64,000 nucleotides of DNA from Aphelocoma coerulescens (Eukaryota; Chordata; Aves; Passeriformes; Corvidae), in NCBI RefSeq assembly GCF_041296385.1, contig NC_091016.1, positions 20,311,497-20,375,496 of the forward strand, written 5' to 3'. This document shows positions 1 through 13,900 of the stretch, one piece after another. How positions within the stretch are numbered: position 1 is the stretch's first letter; every line of letters starts with the position of its first letter. Made by a program: the position numbers and the translations under genes. The notes beneath the pieces are model-generated. The model worked only from the letters and a program-made list of their open reading frames with translations. It was not told the DNA's origin and did not search any database.

Positions 1-1350
1 GGAGAAGATGCAAGTGCAAGGAGACAAGTGTTTACTGCAGGCTGGTGAAAGAAAACATCCAGTAACTGTGTCGAGCTGTCTGGTGAGATGTGATATGGAA
101 ACTGTCCTTGTCTTAATGAAACCAGAATGACAGCACTTACAGGGACAGGGAACTGGATTGGGGGTTTGGGTTTTTGTTTGGTTGTTGTGTTGGATCTTTT
201 TACAGTTAATAGGCACGTCAGCTTCGCTGGTAAGCTATGTCCATAGTTGGAGTGTCTTATGTCTATAGAGTACGTGTGTGTGTGTGTGCGTGTACACGCC
301 CTGCATCTGTACAGTGGTTTTGTTGCTCTGTACTTCAGCTGTGTTGGCCAAAGCTGTGGGTGCAGTGAAGCTCTAACATGTTCACATCAGCAGGAAAAAA
401 CCCAGCTGTTCCCATAATATAGTTTGCTAGAAGACCCCTTTTAAAACTCAACAAGCAAGATGGTTTTTGTTGGTGTAATGCCTCTAAAGCATGGGTAGCC
501 TGTTGGATTGTGCATTCTGGGTGGCAGTTTTTTATAGATAATAATTTTATGGTTAGGTTTTTAGTGTTTTGTTGTTTTGAGGTTTTTTTAAATCTTAAAT
601 GGTCAGCCATTATTCCTGCACCAGGTCTGAGCTGCCACCCCAGTGGTTGGTCCCTTCCTCTTGAGAGCTGGTTGCAGCACCCTCTGCTCTGCAGGGAAGC
701 CTAGGTTTGGGCAGCAAGCCCTTGCAGGAGGGGAAAAGGATCTTTTGGACCCAGGCAGCGCTGTGGAACCCAGCTGATGAACTGACAGGCTGGCCAGATC
801 TTCGCCTGGTAGAAGCGGGCACCAGCACTTGGGAGTGACTGTGAATTGTAGGGGGTTTTAAAGAATTCGTTTGCACTGAGACCACAAATAGACTTTATGC
901 TGATTTAAGTTTTGCAATTCCTTTTTCACTCTTTGGACACCAAAGGCAAACACTTCTAAACAGGGTCAGTTTACAGTATAATGAGTAACTTAAGAGTTCA
1001 TGTGGGAGCTGAAAGGATGAAATCCTACCTGTTAAGGTCTTTTCCAGGCTTCAAATGTTGGCATCAAAATAGCTATTATTTCTGTGTCTGAATTGGTGTT
1101 TTCTGTGTCTGAATTGGTGTTTCTGGATAGATACAGCAGTTTCCAAGTGCTTCCCATAAGCTCTGCTTATAAACCAAGGGGAGTTAACACAATTACCAGG
1201 AAGCTCCTGTTGGACCCTGGCTCTCACCGGTGGCTTCAGTGTTCGTGCGCTGCACAGGGATGGTGCAGCCCCGCACTTGGGTTTGGTGGGCTCCTGCTGG
1301 ATGTGATTGTGGTGGTTTGCAGTGATTTCTGACCATCTCCTTTGTTGCAG
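1..1350 (+). other. FOXN2: FOXN2 intron upstream of the first coding exon
   Basis: Non-coding sequence leading to the acceptor at 1349-1350. It holds a short GT microsatellite (about 277-291) and a 21-bp unit repeated about 2.2 times at 1080-1126. I see no exon or transposon with confidence. Confidence 0.6.
1080..1126. repeat. Short tandem repeat, 21-bp unit, about 2.2 copies
   Basis: The unit beginning ttctgtgtctgaattggtg occurs at 1080-1100 and again, unchanged, at 1101-1121, followed by a partial third copy. Perfect identity suggests a recent duplication. It lies about 225 bp upstream of the FOXN2 acceptor. Confidence 0.8.
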
Positions 1351-1901
1351 ACCAATCAAGCTAAATGGGTCCAGTCACTGGAATGACTCCGGATAAGAAA
1401 GCTGAAACGCCCGGAGCAGAAAAAGCTGCAGGACTACGGCAGTGCCATGGGATGGGCAGCCTGCCCGACGCGGGCGACGCCGGCAAGCCGAAGGCCACCG
1501 TGGTGGACAGAGATTCAGCAGATGATGAGCTCACAAATTTGAACTGGCTGCACGAAAGTACTAACCTGCTAACAAACTTCAGCCTCGGCAGCGAGGGCCT
1601 TCCAATTGTTAGCCCCTTGTATGACATCGAGGGTGACAGTGTGCCATCCTTCTCACCATCCTGCTATCAGAACCCTGAGAAAAAATCCTCCACTTCCAAA
1701 CCCCCTTACTCTTTCAGCCTTCTCATTTACATGGCGATTGAGCAGTCCCCCAACAAGAGCTTGCCAGTCAAAGAAATCTACAGTTGGATCCTGGACCGCT
1801 TCCCCTACTTCGCCACGGCCCCCACTGGTTGGAAGAACTCGGTCCGACACAACCTCTCCTTGAACAAGTGTTTCCGAAAGGTGGAGAAAAGCCATGGCAA
1901 G
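1351..1901 (+). CDS. FOXN2: FOXN2 coding exon 1 (with 14 nt of 5' UTR)
   Basis: The acceptor is tttgttgcag ending at 1350 and the ATG is at 1365. Residues 1-179 run through forkhead helix 3 to SHGK, where donor AAG|GTGAGA ends the exon in phase 0. The intron therefore splits the forkhead domain between the recognition helix and the wing region, the usual place in FOXN2 and FOXN3. Confidence 0.96.
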
Positions 1902-4900
1902 GTGAGACCTGGCAGGAGGGAGGGTGGAGCAAGTTTGAAATTCAGGGAGAAATGGAGAAGGTTCTGTCGTTCTTAAGGATGTTTTGTCTGGGTTTTTTTT
2001 TCCCCCCCGCCATGTCCTCTTAACACTTTACTTGCAGATGGAGGTGGTTTGGAAATGCTGCTTCTGAGAAATCTGACAAAAGTCACTGGGTTTTGTTATT
2101 TATTGTTGACCTGGGTACACCCAGCTGTGGTGCATCGTTTTTAAATCTGGCACACATGCAATTGCAAAGTACTCTGTTTCCATTTACTTATAGTGTTGTT
2201 AGCCTGCAATAACCAGCCTGAAATTTCAGATAACCCTCCTAGGATTTCTTCCTGATGAAGCTTAAACAAGTGCTTTCTCTATTTTTCAGTGCTGAAATTC
2301 TGGGGTATGTTGCTCCTTCCCTGCTTTTCCAGCACAGCCATGGCTACAATTGCACTGGCAAGCAGAAGAGACTGTGGGATGGCAACCAGCTTCCCTGCTT
2401 GGCTAGCAGGGATGTTGCCCCTCTGGGTGCAGATGTGGTCCTCTGCAAGGTGCCCTTGCTTGTGGGCACACTGGACGTACGTGGCTGAGTGTTCCTCAGT
2501 CCAACAGCTTTCTCAAATATTAAATTGCCTCTTCCACTTGTGCTCTCCTGTTACACTTAGCACAGCTCTAGCTTTCCAATAACCATATTAATTCCTGCAT
2601 TTAATGGACTGTAATGCTTTAACATCTGTTGTAAGATGTGTGTCTCTGTGTGGTACAGACACACTTCTTAAAGTCAAGGATACTCTTTTCTGTCCAAGTT
2701 CTTTCTTCTGATTTGTATGATTTTCCTAGTGACTTTCTTCCTCCCTCTCTCATTTCCCATCCTATTCCTCAAAGAGCTGGCTGTGACTTAAATAAACTAA
2801 CAAGCCACATCCTGAAAGTCAACAAACAAGTCCTGTGCTTGGAGGTCAGACTGTGGTAGCAGGTTTGTTATCAGAAATGCCTGCAATGCTTGGCGTGCTT
2901 GACAGCCTCGCACTGTAGAGAGGGGTCCTGGAGCTGAGTGGGCACTGGGGAGGGCTGCCTTGTACTGATAGGACTGAACACCACTGCTTCTCCATATTCC
3001 TGCTTTTGCATTAAATTGTTAGGGTGTTGTTTTCACAAGCAGCAGCTTTTCCCTGAAAAAAAAGTGACTTTGTATTGCAGTGTGACAAGTTCAATAACTA
3101 CCCCATTGCTGAGTTCTGCCAAGTGTTAGGATGGGCTCCTAACGTGGCCCCAGGTGCTATAATGGGGTAACTGAGATGCTCAAGCTGTCCCTGTGTGGAG
3201 GACTGGATCTGAGCAGGGACCACATGCTGCTGCAGGTGACAAAAGTGCTGTTACAGGCCTGGGTGGCTCTGTCCAAGGAGGGTGACATGAGTTTCAGAAA
3301 AATTAGGGCAGGAAAGGGAAACCTAAATTGGTATGAGTTCCTTCTGTCTGTGGATCTGCCCTTTAATGCTCTGCTGTTTCCAGCCTCATGGGTTAGGAGT
3401 TACTACTCAAACCTGTTGTCTTGATGTTTGGGTGGCAGGAGCTTGAGACTGCCTGGTCCCCTGCTTACCCTGCCATCTCCATGAGTATTGCTGGGCTCAG
3501 AGGATGGCTTGCTGCTCAATGTGACATCTCTAGCAGGAAGAGCAAAATGCAGACTATCTCCCACTGCTACCAGCAAGGCGATGCTGATGTGCTCTGTCAG
3601 TGGTTTCCCAGGGCTCCAGAAACTGCACAGCTCTCTAAAGAACAGAAACTGCGCTTAAAAAAAAAAAAAAAAAAACCCAAAAAAGTCCCTCCTGAAACCT
3701 TGCTGAAGCTTCCTCATTTCCAACAAACAGCAGTTAAATCTTTACCCTCTGCCCCACTTAGAAAAGGACCAGATGAGGGTACTGCTCCAAATTCTTCCTG
3801 CAGAAGTCTGTGGCATGCAGCAGCATGCCTGGACTCCATGGGAGTTGATCTGGCAGGTAATGGAAATGCTGCAGACCCCTTTGGATGAGCTCCTCAGGTG
3901 TCACTTGGAGCAAGCAGCAATTGCTCACAAGCTCATTTTGCTGATCCTGTTGCATGTAACCATGTGTTAGCCATGTCTCTGGGTGCTTCCCTGAAAGGGC
4001 AAGATAATTTTGTATTTTTTTCCATTTTTTTGTTTGTTAATGGCATTTTGTACTTCAAAGGGAGCATGCAAACAACTTTTCTTCCATGCCAAGTGCCTGT
4101 GGAAGCAGAAAGATCCATGGCATGTTGTATCAGAGGAGCATGGTTTATTTGGTAATGTCAGGGTAAGAAGGGTTTTAAAGCCTTTCAAATGAATCTGGGA
4201 TCTTGTGTTGGAAGAATCTAAATGTCTGACAGTAGGGGATGGATGGTCTGTGCCCCTGCATCCCAGGGCAGGCTGCTCTCTGACACCTCCCTGGCTATTG
4301 CTGCTGGCTGTCAGCTGTGAAATCATCTCTTGGAGGTCTGGCAGCAAAAGAAGGAGGAGTCTGTCTTCACCTTTGCCATAATGCTGATATTTTGTTTTGG
4401 ATTGGGAGTGCACATTGAAGGAAATCTGATTTTTCCCCAGTTAGCCCCCAGAGCTGGCACTGCAGGCAGTTTCAGGACTCTTGCACTGGACTCATTTTGG
4501 CTGGTGCTGACCTGGAAGAGTTGCTGCAGGAGCATGCCTACTGTGCCCTGATGGCACTGGGCATTGTCCACACAACCCTGCTGGAGCAGATCTGAGCAGA
4601 ACATCCAAGGCACAAACAGCTGACCCCTCAGCACCAACTCCCTTTCTCTGCAGAGCTCTTTCCACCCGGCTGTGTCCCATCATGTTGCAGATGTAGCTCT
4701 GGATGGCCACAGCTGTGGCTGATTGTTCTGTTTGTGTGTATATGTACATCAGCCAACTAAATACCTGCAGGCTGCAGGGGGTCAGGGGTCTAGGACAGCA
4801 TCCAACAGAGATTGGGGGAGGACTGTCCTTGCTTGGACCATTGTAAAAAATTGTATGTTGTGGTTTTCCTTTAATGAGTGGTGCTGAAAGGAAAGTAAGT

Positions 4901-7900
4901 GCCTTGAGATGCCTCATGGCATTGCAGTTGAGAGGAGGAACTTCTCATGCCATGGAGTCAGGATGTATGGATATCATCTGCTAAAATCCCATTGCCTACT
5001 CTGTGTGCACATAGCACACTGCTGCTCTTGTCTGAGTGGTGTGTCAAGGTTTACCCCAGGTGACAGACCCACGAGCTGAAATACCCTTTCTTGTTAGAGC
5101 TGCAGTCGAGAACATGTCTGCAGTCAGCCAGGCAGATGAGATTTCCAGTGGGTCTCTGGTTATAGTGGTGATGAACAGCAAGAGGGTGATGCTGGAGCAG
5201 TCCCAGGGACACCTGCTTGCCTTCCAGTGTTCGTGCTGTAGCCCTGGTGCCTCTGGAGATGTGGAGGTGTGATTGTGAGTCAGTGATCCTCAGAAGATGC
5301 AGCTAATGCTCTTTGCATCTTAAGCACTGTCGTGCTGCCTTGGTGTTGGGGAAAGAGGTGCCTACACGGTGACATTGCTTTTTTTTGAAGGAGCAGCATC
5401 TGCTCTACAGCACAGGAGGACCTCAAGTGAAAAGGAGTTTGGGGCTGAAAGCCATGAAGAGTTTCCCTGCTCTTTGCTAGACTTGTTTTTACAATTTTGG
5501 CATTGGGGATTATTTGTTAATTGATACTGAGGAGAAGAGCTGTGAGGAGGCAGGATCAGCATCCACGTGAAACATCAGTTTGGCAGGCCCCTGCTTGCAT
5601 GGATGTGGCCCTGCCACTGTTTCCTCTAGAGGCTGGGGGTTACAGGGCTTGAATATCAACAAACCTCCTCTTGGTAAATATGTGGTTTAGGTGTTTGTTT
5701 GTTTGTTTGTTTGTGGTCGGTTGTTTTGGTTGTTTTTTTTTGTCAAAAGATGGTGATAAACAATCTGTGTAGCTTGTCAAGTATTTGGGCAAAGAGCAAG
5801 GCAGGTTCCATCTATAAGCCTGTAGAGATAGGAGAGAGATGCCTTTTATCTGGTAAACCTTTTGGTGAATATTTATATACCTCCTTCCACACAGAGAGTA
5901 TTTTCCGGTGGTTCGCCGTGCTCAGGGGGATGCAGCTGGTGAGCACTGTCCATACCTGATGGAGCCAGGACTGCTGCCCAGGTCTGAATCTGATGGACAG
6001 CTCTCTGCAGCACGAGGATGTGTGTCTGCAGTGAGCCTGAGCCACCAGCACCAGCCAAGTGGCTCTGGTTTGGTTGCTCCTTGGACTTCACTCACCGGGC
6101 TGGTGGGGGACTGTGGTGGGGTGGTGGTAAAGGATAAGGCTGGATCATGGAAGGCATTCCATTTCCAACCTGCATTTCTGTAATCCAGCCCTGAAACACG
6201 GGGGGCTGGAAACTTACTGTCTTTTACAAAGTAGCTCCAATACTTCAAAACATAGGAATTATTTCCCTTCCTTTATTCTTGCCTAGATAAAATCCTGCAA
6301 GTCAAATTAGAAACATTAGAAAGGTGCAGAAAAGATGATAGACCAAAAACTAATCTCAGAACCATATGAACCTGTTTTGAGCTGCAGAGTAAGAAGAGCC
6401 TGGTTGCCTCTTTTCACTGACTCTGGAGGGATTTTTCTCTAGATCTTCAGTAAAAGTTACACCTACATTTCATTCTAACACTTGCCTCACTGTTAATGTG
6501 AAATACTAACCTCCAAAGGCCGTTTAGCATTTTAGAGTGTCCTGAATTAGTCCTTGCTAGGAGAAATGGCACAGTCTGTTCTGGCTTGTTTTAAAGCTGG
6601 ATATTGGTTCTGGGGCATTTCCAGCTCCAGCTGTGGCAGGCTTTCCCCTAACCCATGACACTTAATTTCAGACCTGGGCTGGACTTCTACTGCCTGTCTT
6701 TGCTAAGCAGAGGGTGCAAGCAAACATAATCTCTTTTGATCAGTGTCTACTTTTAGTGTCTCCCAAGGTGGGTGGAAGTGTGGTTTCACATTACTCGTGA
6801 CCCAAAGAAGTAGTCACCCTGTTTACTGCCTGTTGCATTGGATATGTCAGTATCTGGATGACTTCAGGGTGTGCCCGGGTTCGGCTTGCTGTTGCAATAC
6901 CCACCCAGAATCCTTGTGTTACGTGTTCAGGGCAGCAAACTGGAGGAGTAAGTACCTTGCTGGGAAGATGAAAGAGGGAAACTAACCCCCAGGAGCTGAA
7001 CTGAATGAGGCATGAAGTGCTCAGCTGAAGTACCAGATAAAGTAGCAGATAACACAGCGTGGAGCAGTGGTTTGCTGATCAGGGGAGTTCCTGCTGCTCC
7101 CTGGGGGTAATAGTCTCAAAACTATGAAAGGGAAGGACCAAAAAAAAGCCAGTTGGGCATGATTGGGGTGCTGGGGAAGGGGGTCTGGGAGAGGTGCAGG
7201 AAAAGGATCAGGGTGTAAGTCTGTCACTGAGATGACGGATAGAGCCAGTTGGGAGGATGCTCCCTGTTAGTACCTAGGTGGCTAAATCATCCTGCCTGCC
7301 ACCATGGCTGTTTATTAATTAACAGTAAGATTCTTGATTAGTATCTTACAGGCCGTGCTCAGTTTTAGCATGAAAAGATGAGTATGAGGAAGATCAGGTT
7401 AAAAAAAAAAGCCTGGAGAGATGCAGCAGCTGAGAGATTTTTGTTAAAGGCAGCGGCTTCAGCTACAGTTGCAGAGCTGCATCTTTTTCTCAGCTGGGGC
7501 TCTCCGTGGCTTGATTTTTCTCTATTGATAGCAAGGTATTTCCTCTTCTCAGAAAGCCCCTGTGACTTAAATAGAACCACAGACTTGCATGCTTTGTAAG
7601 TCCTTTTCATCTGGAGTAAGACAAGGAGCATCCATCCATAAATTGGTATTACTGCCCCAATACTGGCAGGAGGAGGCCAGCTGGCTACTGTGGGCTCCCA
7701 GGAGCTTCTCCATGAAGGTTGGGTTTCTGCTCTGATATTTAGCCCCAAAAACCCTTTAGAAGGATTTTACTGTTCAGGTGTACAGCTGCCCCATCCTTCA
7801 GCCATGTACATTTCTGTTTCTGTAGCATCTGTTTTCCCAAAAAAATCTGGCTCTGTGTGCAGAGCTTTTAGCTGATCTGTCAGGTCAGTGATTATAGAAT

Positions 7901-10900
7901 TGTTTTTTACTTTCCTATTTAATATTTTTTCTTTAAGTTGCAAGAACTGGCAGGCTCAAAAAAATAGGTTCTTTTTTAGTAAATTTGTGAAGAAACCTTT
8001 GAGAGGAGCAAGAGGTTCTTTACCTTGCTTAAGTTTCAACATACCAAATTTAGTATCAAGAATGACTAGCACAGGGGTGCTTACATTGTTAGGTGCATCA
8101 AAACCACATTCATTAGGTTTTCAGATTTTGGAAAAGTGGGACTAATCCATTTTATAGCTCGGCATTGAGCAAGATCCTTTTCCAGGGTGGTGTGAAGTTA
8201 AATGAGTATGGGTCTATATCTAAAGAAAGGGAAAGGTGCTTTGGCTTCTTACCTAGAAACATGTTAAAGAAAAGATTGCTGATCAGTTTGCTGGTGCCTG
8301 GGCAGATCCCTAAATTCACAGCTCTGTTTAACGAGTGTTAAAATCAGGTTTACAGCATGTGGAGGACAAATGGGAATGGGGCTTTACAGAAGGGGTTTTG
8401 GAGGTGCTATCCCAGCCTGCCAGATGGGTGCTTCCATAGTGTATAATGAGAGTTTGGGGACCATTTTCTCAATTTTGGGAGCATCAACTTTCCATGCAGG
8501 CAATGGAACTGTGTGCAGATGTTGTGCATCAGCTGTGCAGTGGTGCATGCCTACATGCAGTCACTGCACTGTGCTGCAACTTGGGGGATATTAAATTGGA
8601 AAGGACTGTAACAGCCTGGTCCTGGATTTTTTAATTTGCTGTGTTTCTTTGTTGCAGGTGAATGGAAAAGGGTCATTGTGGTGTGTTGACCCAAAATACA
8701 AACCTAATCTTGTCCAAGCACTGAAAAAACAGCCCTTTTCCTCAGCACTTGCATTTTATACTCCGCCGGCGTCACCACCCAGGTAGGTGAATGTTCTCAT
8801 CCGAGCAGGACATGTGGTTATGTTGCTCCAGGTAGCAGAGGGTGTTGAAGTGCTGTTATCTGCTGCCACCTGAGAGCAGAATTTGAGTGGGCCTTAGGTG
8901 AGACCAGCTGGATGAGGTGGGGAGATGCAATGAGCTCAGGCTTCTCAGCACATCTGGGGTGTGTCCAAGTCTCCTATTAACTGTGGGAGAGTTTAAAAGA
9001 AGGTCAGGGGTGTGCTGGCTGCTTTCTGGAGAGCCTAATTTCTCCAAGAGGGCAAGCAGTCCTAGGAACTGGAACAAAATCCTCTTTCAAGCACAGTCTG
9101 TCAGGACTGGCCTAGGGTGGTACCTGACGCTGCTCTTTGGAGGAGGTGGGTGTCTTGTCCTGGATGTCACATGTCTGGATATGAAATGTATCTATTCTGT
9201 GCTGTTGTGAAAAACAATCAACTTTTCCACTGTCTGAAGTGCTGAGAGAGGCTGCTTGCACAGGGTTGTTTTTCTCTGAGGCTGTTTAAGAGCATTTTGC
9301 AGCAGGGATGGAAAAGACAGCCTTTGCCATAAATGCTCTCTGAGGTGGGGCATGCAAGACTTCTGAAACCAGGTCTTCCTTACCAACACAGTTTTAAGAT
9401 TGGGCAATAGATTCTGGAGAATTCGAAGTCAACCTCGTGTGTCCTGAGTAGAGGAAGAGGAGCAGTAGCTGGGTCAGCCTGTGGAGGCAGGGGGACAGAA
9501 AGCAGAGGAGCACGTTGGGTGAGCCCCGTTCTGAGGGAGGCATGTGGCTGGTTTGTCTAGTTCAGGAAAGAATTTGGTTGAGATAAGAGGTAATTAAGGT
9601 GTCTGTACGCTGCCCTGTGCCTTAACCTTACTGCAGGGAGTTTTCTTAACAAGCAGGAGGAACTGGGGTTCCTGGAGCAGAATGTAAGACTGGTATCTCT
9701 GAGCAGATGTTTCTCAGGGTCCAACAGCACAGTGACTCTGGGAGCTGGCACCCCTGTGCAAGCCTCAGGGGCTGAAGGGTTTTGTGTGGCATGGGCTTGT
9801 CCCATGTGACTTGTAACCCACAAGATAAAACCAGTTGTCTCTGGTCTCTCTCCAACCCAGGGACATCCTGGGATGGAACAAGCCAGGCAGAAGTATCCTG
9901 TTTTTCAGCTTTCTCTTGGAATTGGGAGCATTACTAAAATAACCCTGAAACATTTAAGTATTAAGAAATAGTCAGATTGGAAAGTATGAGATGACTGGCA
10001 GTATTTCTTGGGGTTTATGGGAATAAAGATTATTGAAACGACTAATTGGGCTCTAGAGGATAATGCTTTTACAGGCTTTAATGTCTCTGTGTAGGGGTAT
10101 GGACTTCTGGTTTTGGGTACAGCTCAAGTGAAGGTTTGATCCTTGAAAGCTTTAATACTCTGTCTGTGTTAGTACAGCCAGAGTTCAAAATGTAGAGAAT
10201 GATACAGATGGGAAGGGACCTCTGGACATTGTCTGGTCTGCCAGAGGTGCAGAGGATAGAAACAGACTCAGCCTAGGGCAGGGTGTTCACAGCCTTGACC
10301 AGTTAAGCTTTTAAGATCTCCAGGGTCTCCAAGATTAGTCCAGCTGAAGTTGTGTTAAGTGTGGTTTGCTTAGCTTGGATAAATGCAACATACTGAACTT
10401 TGGTGTAAGGAAGGAGACTTTTCATCTGCATGCTGAAGTATTTGGAAGATGAGGATTTTAATTTGAAGCTGTTGTTTTTGGTAACTTTTTTTTTTTCTTT
10501 ACTGAAGGACTAGTCATACTTGCCAACAATTACAAGGAAATCCTGGATCTAATGAAGCCACATGGCAAAATTCCCACCGACTTCAACACAGGAAGGGTTT
10601 TGCAGTGCTTGTATTTATGAGTACAAGAAAATAAGAAACAACATATTAAGATACCAAACTGCTCCCTAATGAAAGCTGGTTTATTTTCCTTCAATAATAA
10701 AAAACATTTATGTGACTTTCCATCACCCACAGAAAAACAGATTTCCACCCCCCTCCCCCCCTCCCTCCTTCCATGCTTGGATTTGATTTAAATTCTGGCC
10801 TAATTTTGGGGAAGGGCCCCCAAGGATCTGCCTTGTTGTACAGAGAGAGGAAGCTTGGAGGTACAGCTGGAGAGAGGCTGGAAGTACTGTCCAAATTTAT

Positions 10901-13900
10901 CCACAGAGTGATCCTAGAATTCGGCTGTGACAGTCTCTGAATTTTTCTGTGGGAAGGCTGGTGTTCATGATTGTTTTACAGTGTGTTTGTGGGGAGTATG
11001 CCTATCATTCAGCATGATTTTAAAATAAAATTTAAGCTGTTACTTGGAGCAGAAGCTTTCCAAAACTGTAATCTGTGTCTAGTGACACTGAAATTTTTAT
11101 TATCATAGATGATTGGCATCCCTGATGCATCTTATTTCTGCACAGCTTGTTCAACAAGTCATTGTGAAGCCCCTGGCTGCATTCTGGTTCTAGTGCTACA
11201 TGAATTACAGCCCTGGGGAGAGCCACAGCCCTCATCTTGCAGATACCTTATGCATGGCTTGTCTTAATCAATACCAGGCATTAATTTGCTCTAGGGGAGC
11301 TCTGTGTGGACATGATTTTTGAAGGATCCAAGACAAAAGGATGAAGATGTTTAGCATCTCTTTGTACAATGGATCTGTGGGCTGCAAAGCCAGCCATTTT
11401 GGGTTGGACCATTGCTTTCCTTTTATTTTAATTTTTTTTTTCCCACCCATTTTTGGATCTGTTCCCTTTGTGCTCCATGGTTGGCTACGAGAAAAGATAC
11501 CAGACAGTGAACCCTAGTTTTGCACATTCTTCCTGTTCAGCTGAGGTTTCCCTTGCAGGTTGGGCTTGAAAATTCTGTCACCACCCTTTAGATTGTTCTA
11601 GCAGCACTATAAAAGACGCACACTGCTGTATTTCATGCAATTTTAATAGTGTGTACTATTTTTGTTGGAGTCACTTCTAAATGCTCGCTAATATATTTAT
11701 AATAAACTGAATAATTAGGGCTGGGTGTGTAGCAGAGAAAAAAACATGTGGAAGCTTTAACTTGCCCTTTATTTCGAGAGGGATTTAGGGAAACTTTGTC
11801 AGGTGCAAAGCTGGTCTGATTATGAAAAACCACCCTGGATAGCATCACCACAACAGTTGAGCTTCAGATAACTTCAAAATCAGCAGGTGTCTTGGTTTGT
11901 TGTTGGTTTCTTTTATTTTTGCCTATTACTTTTTGTTTTTGTTAATTGCCCACCACTGTTTGGAAAAGCAAATTAACACTGCTGGTCCTTACCTGTCCTC
12001 TGAGCATCCCTGTATGAGCTAATGTTTTGCTCACATGTGGGTTTTATGTACTAAAAAATACATCTTTGTTTAAAATCCTCTAGGCACAAATACAAATGTG
12101 TAAGTCAATACCTCTTGCCAGCAAGATTTTTGTTAAATATTCGTGTTTGGAGGTGTTTTCCAAATGCTGGTGATGGCTTAAATAGTGCTACACAAACTAT
12201 GAACCAGTGTCAAGCCCTCTACTGAGGGCAGCAATTGCTTGCCTTCCTGTGGTGAATAGGGTTGGTTTTGTTTTTACCCTTCTGTGATCATAATATTGTG
12301 TCTGCTGTACTTTGTACAAATCATTTGCCTAATCAGGGCTTGGCTTTGAGCTGTTGAATTTCTTTTTCAGTAGGTCGTCATCCCCTCACTACCTGACTTC
12401 AGTCCTTCAGCAGAATCATGGCCGATCTCTGAAAGGTAAACTTTGAATTTTCTTTCACTCTCCTCCCCTGGTTTTGGTCACAAGCAGGTGCTGCAGCCCA
12501 GCTGATGTTGTCTCTGTCCCTGCTCTGAAGGGTCTGCTAGATGACAAAAATCTCAGATGTAGTACAATGCTTGTGTATTATATCAGCTACTCGTGTATTA
12601 ATTTTAAATCCATAAGGTGAATTTCAAGGTGTAATTGGGGCCATCTTGTTCTGACAGCAAAATAGTCAGCACATGCATCACTCCCAAGTATGACCTACTT
12701 AATGAATAGTTCAGTAGAAAATTAATCTGAAAGCTGCATGTTCTGTAAAAGTTTTATTGGAGACCTAGAACTGAGAACCAAAGGTAGCAAATGTTAGAGT
12801 GTAAAACTTGTGGTACCAAGAGGGAGTTAGAAAGTGTGCTGGGGATTGCAGCATTTCTTTTGAAGGAGCCAGTTGAGCACAGCTCCTGCACCTCACTAAT
12901 AAAGCTGAATATATTGAAGCATTGTCTTAGACAAAAGTGATAATTTCGGTTTTTAAGTGCTGAAAAGTGAACAGTACTCAATTTTTAAAGAGTTGAATCT
13001 AACCAAATGTGTTGCAGGGGAGTGTTGTTAAAGCTCTTTCAGAAGGATAGTGAAAGGCACTGCCCAAGTGGCACCTGAGCAGACACCCAGCTCCCTTTTT
13101 TTGCTGGCTCAGTAGGCTTAGAGGTGAGAAGGTTGCTTTTAGTTTTTGGCCAGAAACCGGCAACTTTGGTTATGCAGCAAAGCCAAGGCATTTTAGAGAC
13201 CATGCAGCTGCCTGGCCCACAGGTGATGATCACCATGCACCCAGATGGAGGTTCTGGGGTGGCAGGGAAGCATCCTTGGCTGGCTGGCTGCTGCAGGGCT
13301 GATGGATCTGCGATTCACAGGGCTTGTTGGAGAACACAAGAAATCCCTCTCCTCCTAATGATTTTGCTGGTGTGCCAGTCTGATGTTGCATCTTCCAATT
13401 AGCTACACCAGAGGAGCTAAAATAATGATGGTATCTGGTATCATTTTGTTTCTGCATGTGGGGGAGCCTGTTCAGTGTTTCTCTGGCATTAGAGGCAGGC
13501 CATTCATGTTCCTGGGGTCCCACAGGGCAGCTCTTGTGCAGATGAACAGAATTCCTTGGAATAAGGTGCTTCCTTAGCCGTTCTGCTGGAGAAGCATAAG
13601 TTTGGGAAATACTGCTCTGTTGAGAAGAGCAATCACAAGTGAAGCCAAAGCACATTATCAGTGACACAGAGCACAGCTAAGAATGCACTGCAGAAGTGCC
13701 TCTCCTCTTTCTTTGGGAGTATTAAGGTGCAGAAATATTCTCTGTACGTAGTAATCCTGCATTGCATTAATGCCTCCAATTGCTTGTCATTTTAACAAGG
13801 TGGTGCTTATATACCAACAGCAGATGATAAAATAAAATGTCTGAGATAGAAAGTAAGGAATGGGAATGTTTCACTTTCTGATTACACTGGTGGAGCAAAG

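Noticed and set aside
1902..1976. Read-through extension of FOXN2 coding exon 1 to a stop at 1976
   Set aside because: A strong GTGAGA donor ends the exon and the next exon continues the forkhead domain exactly. The read-through residues are not conserved forkhead sequence.
3421..3888. 155-codon open frame within FOXN2 intron 1
   Set aside because: No recognisable family, contains a poly-Lys run from an A-homopolymer, and lies inside an intron with no splice or promoter context.
8783..8788. Second GT donor 4 nt downstream at FOXN2 exon 2
   Set aside because: Its use shifts the frame relative to exon 3; the first donor gives the conserved continuation.
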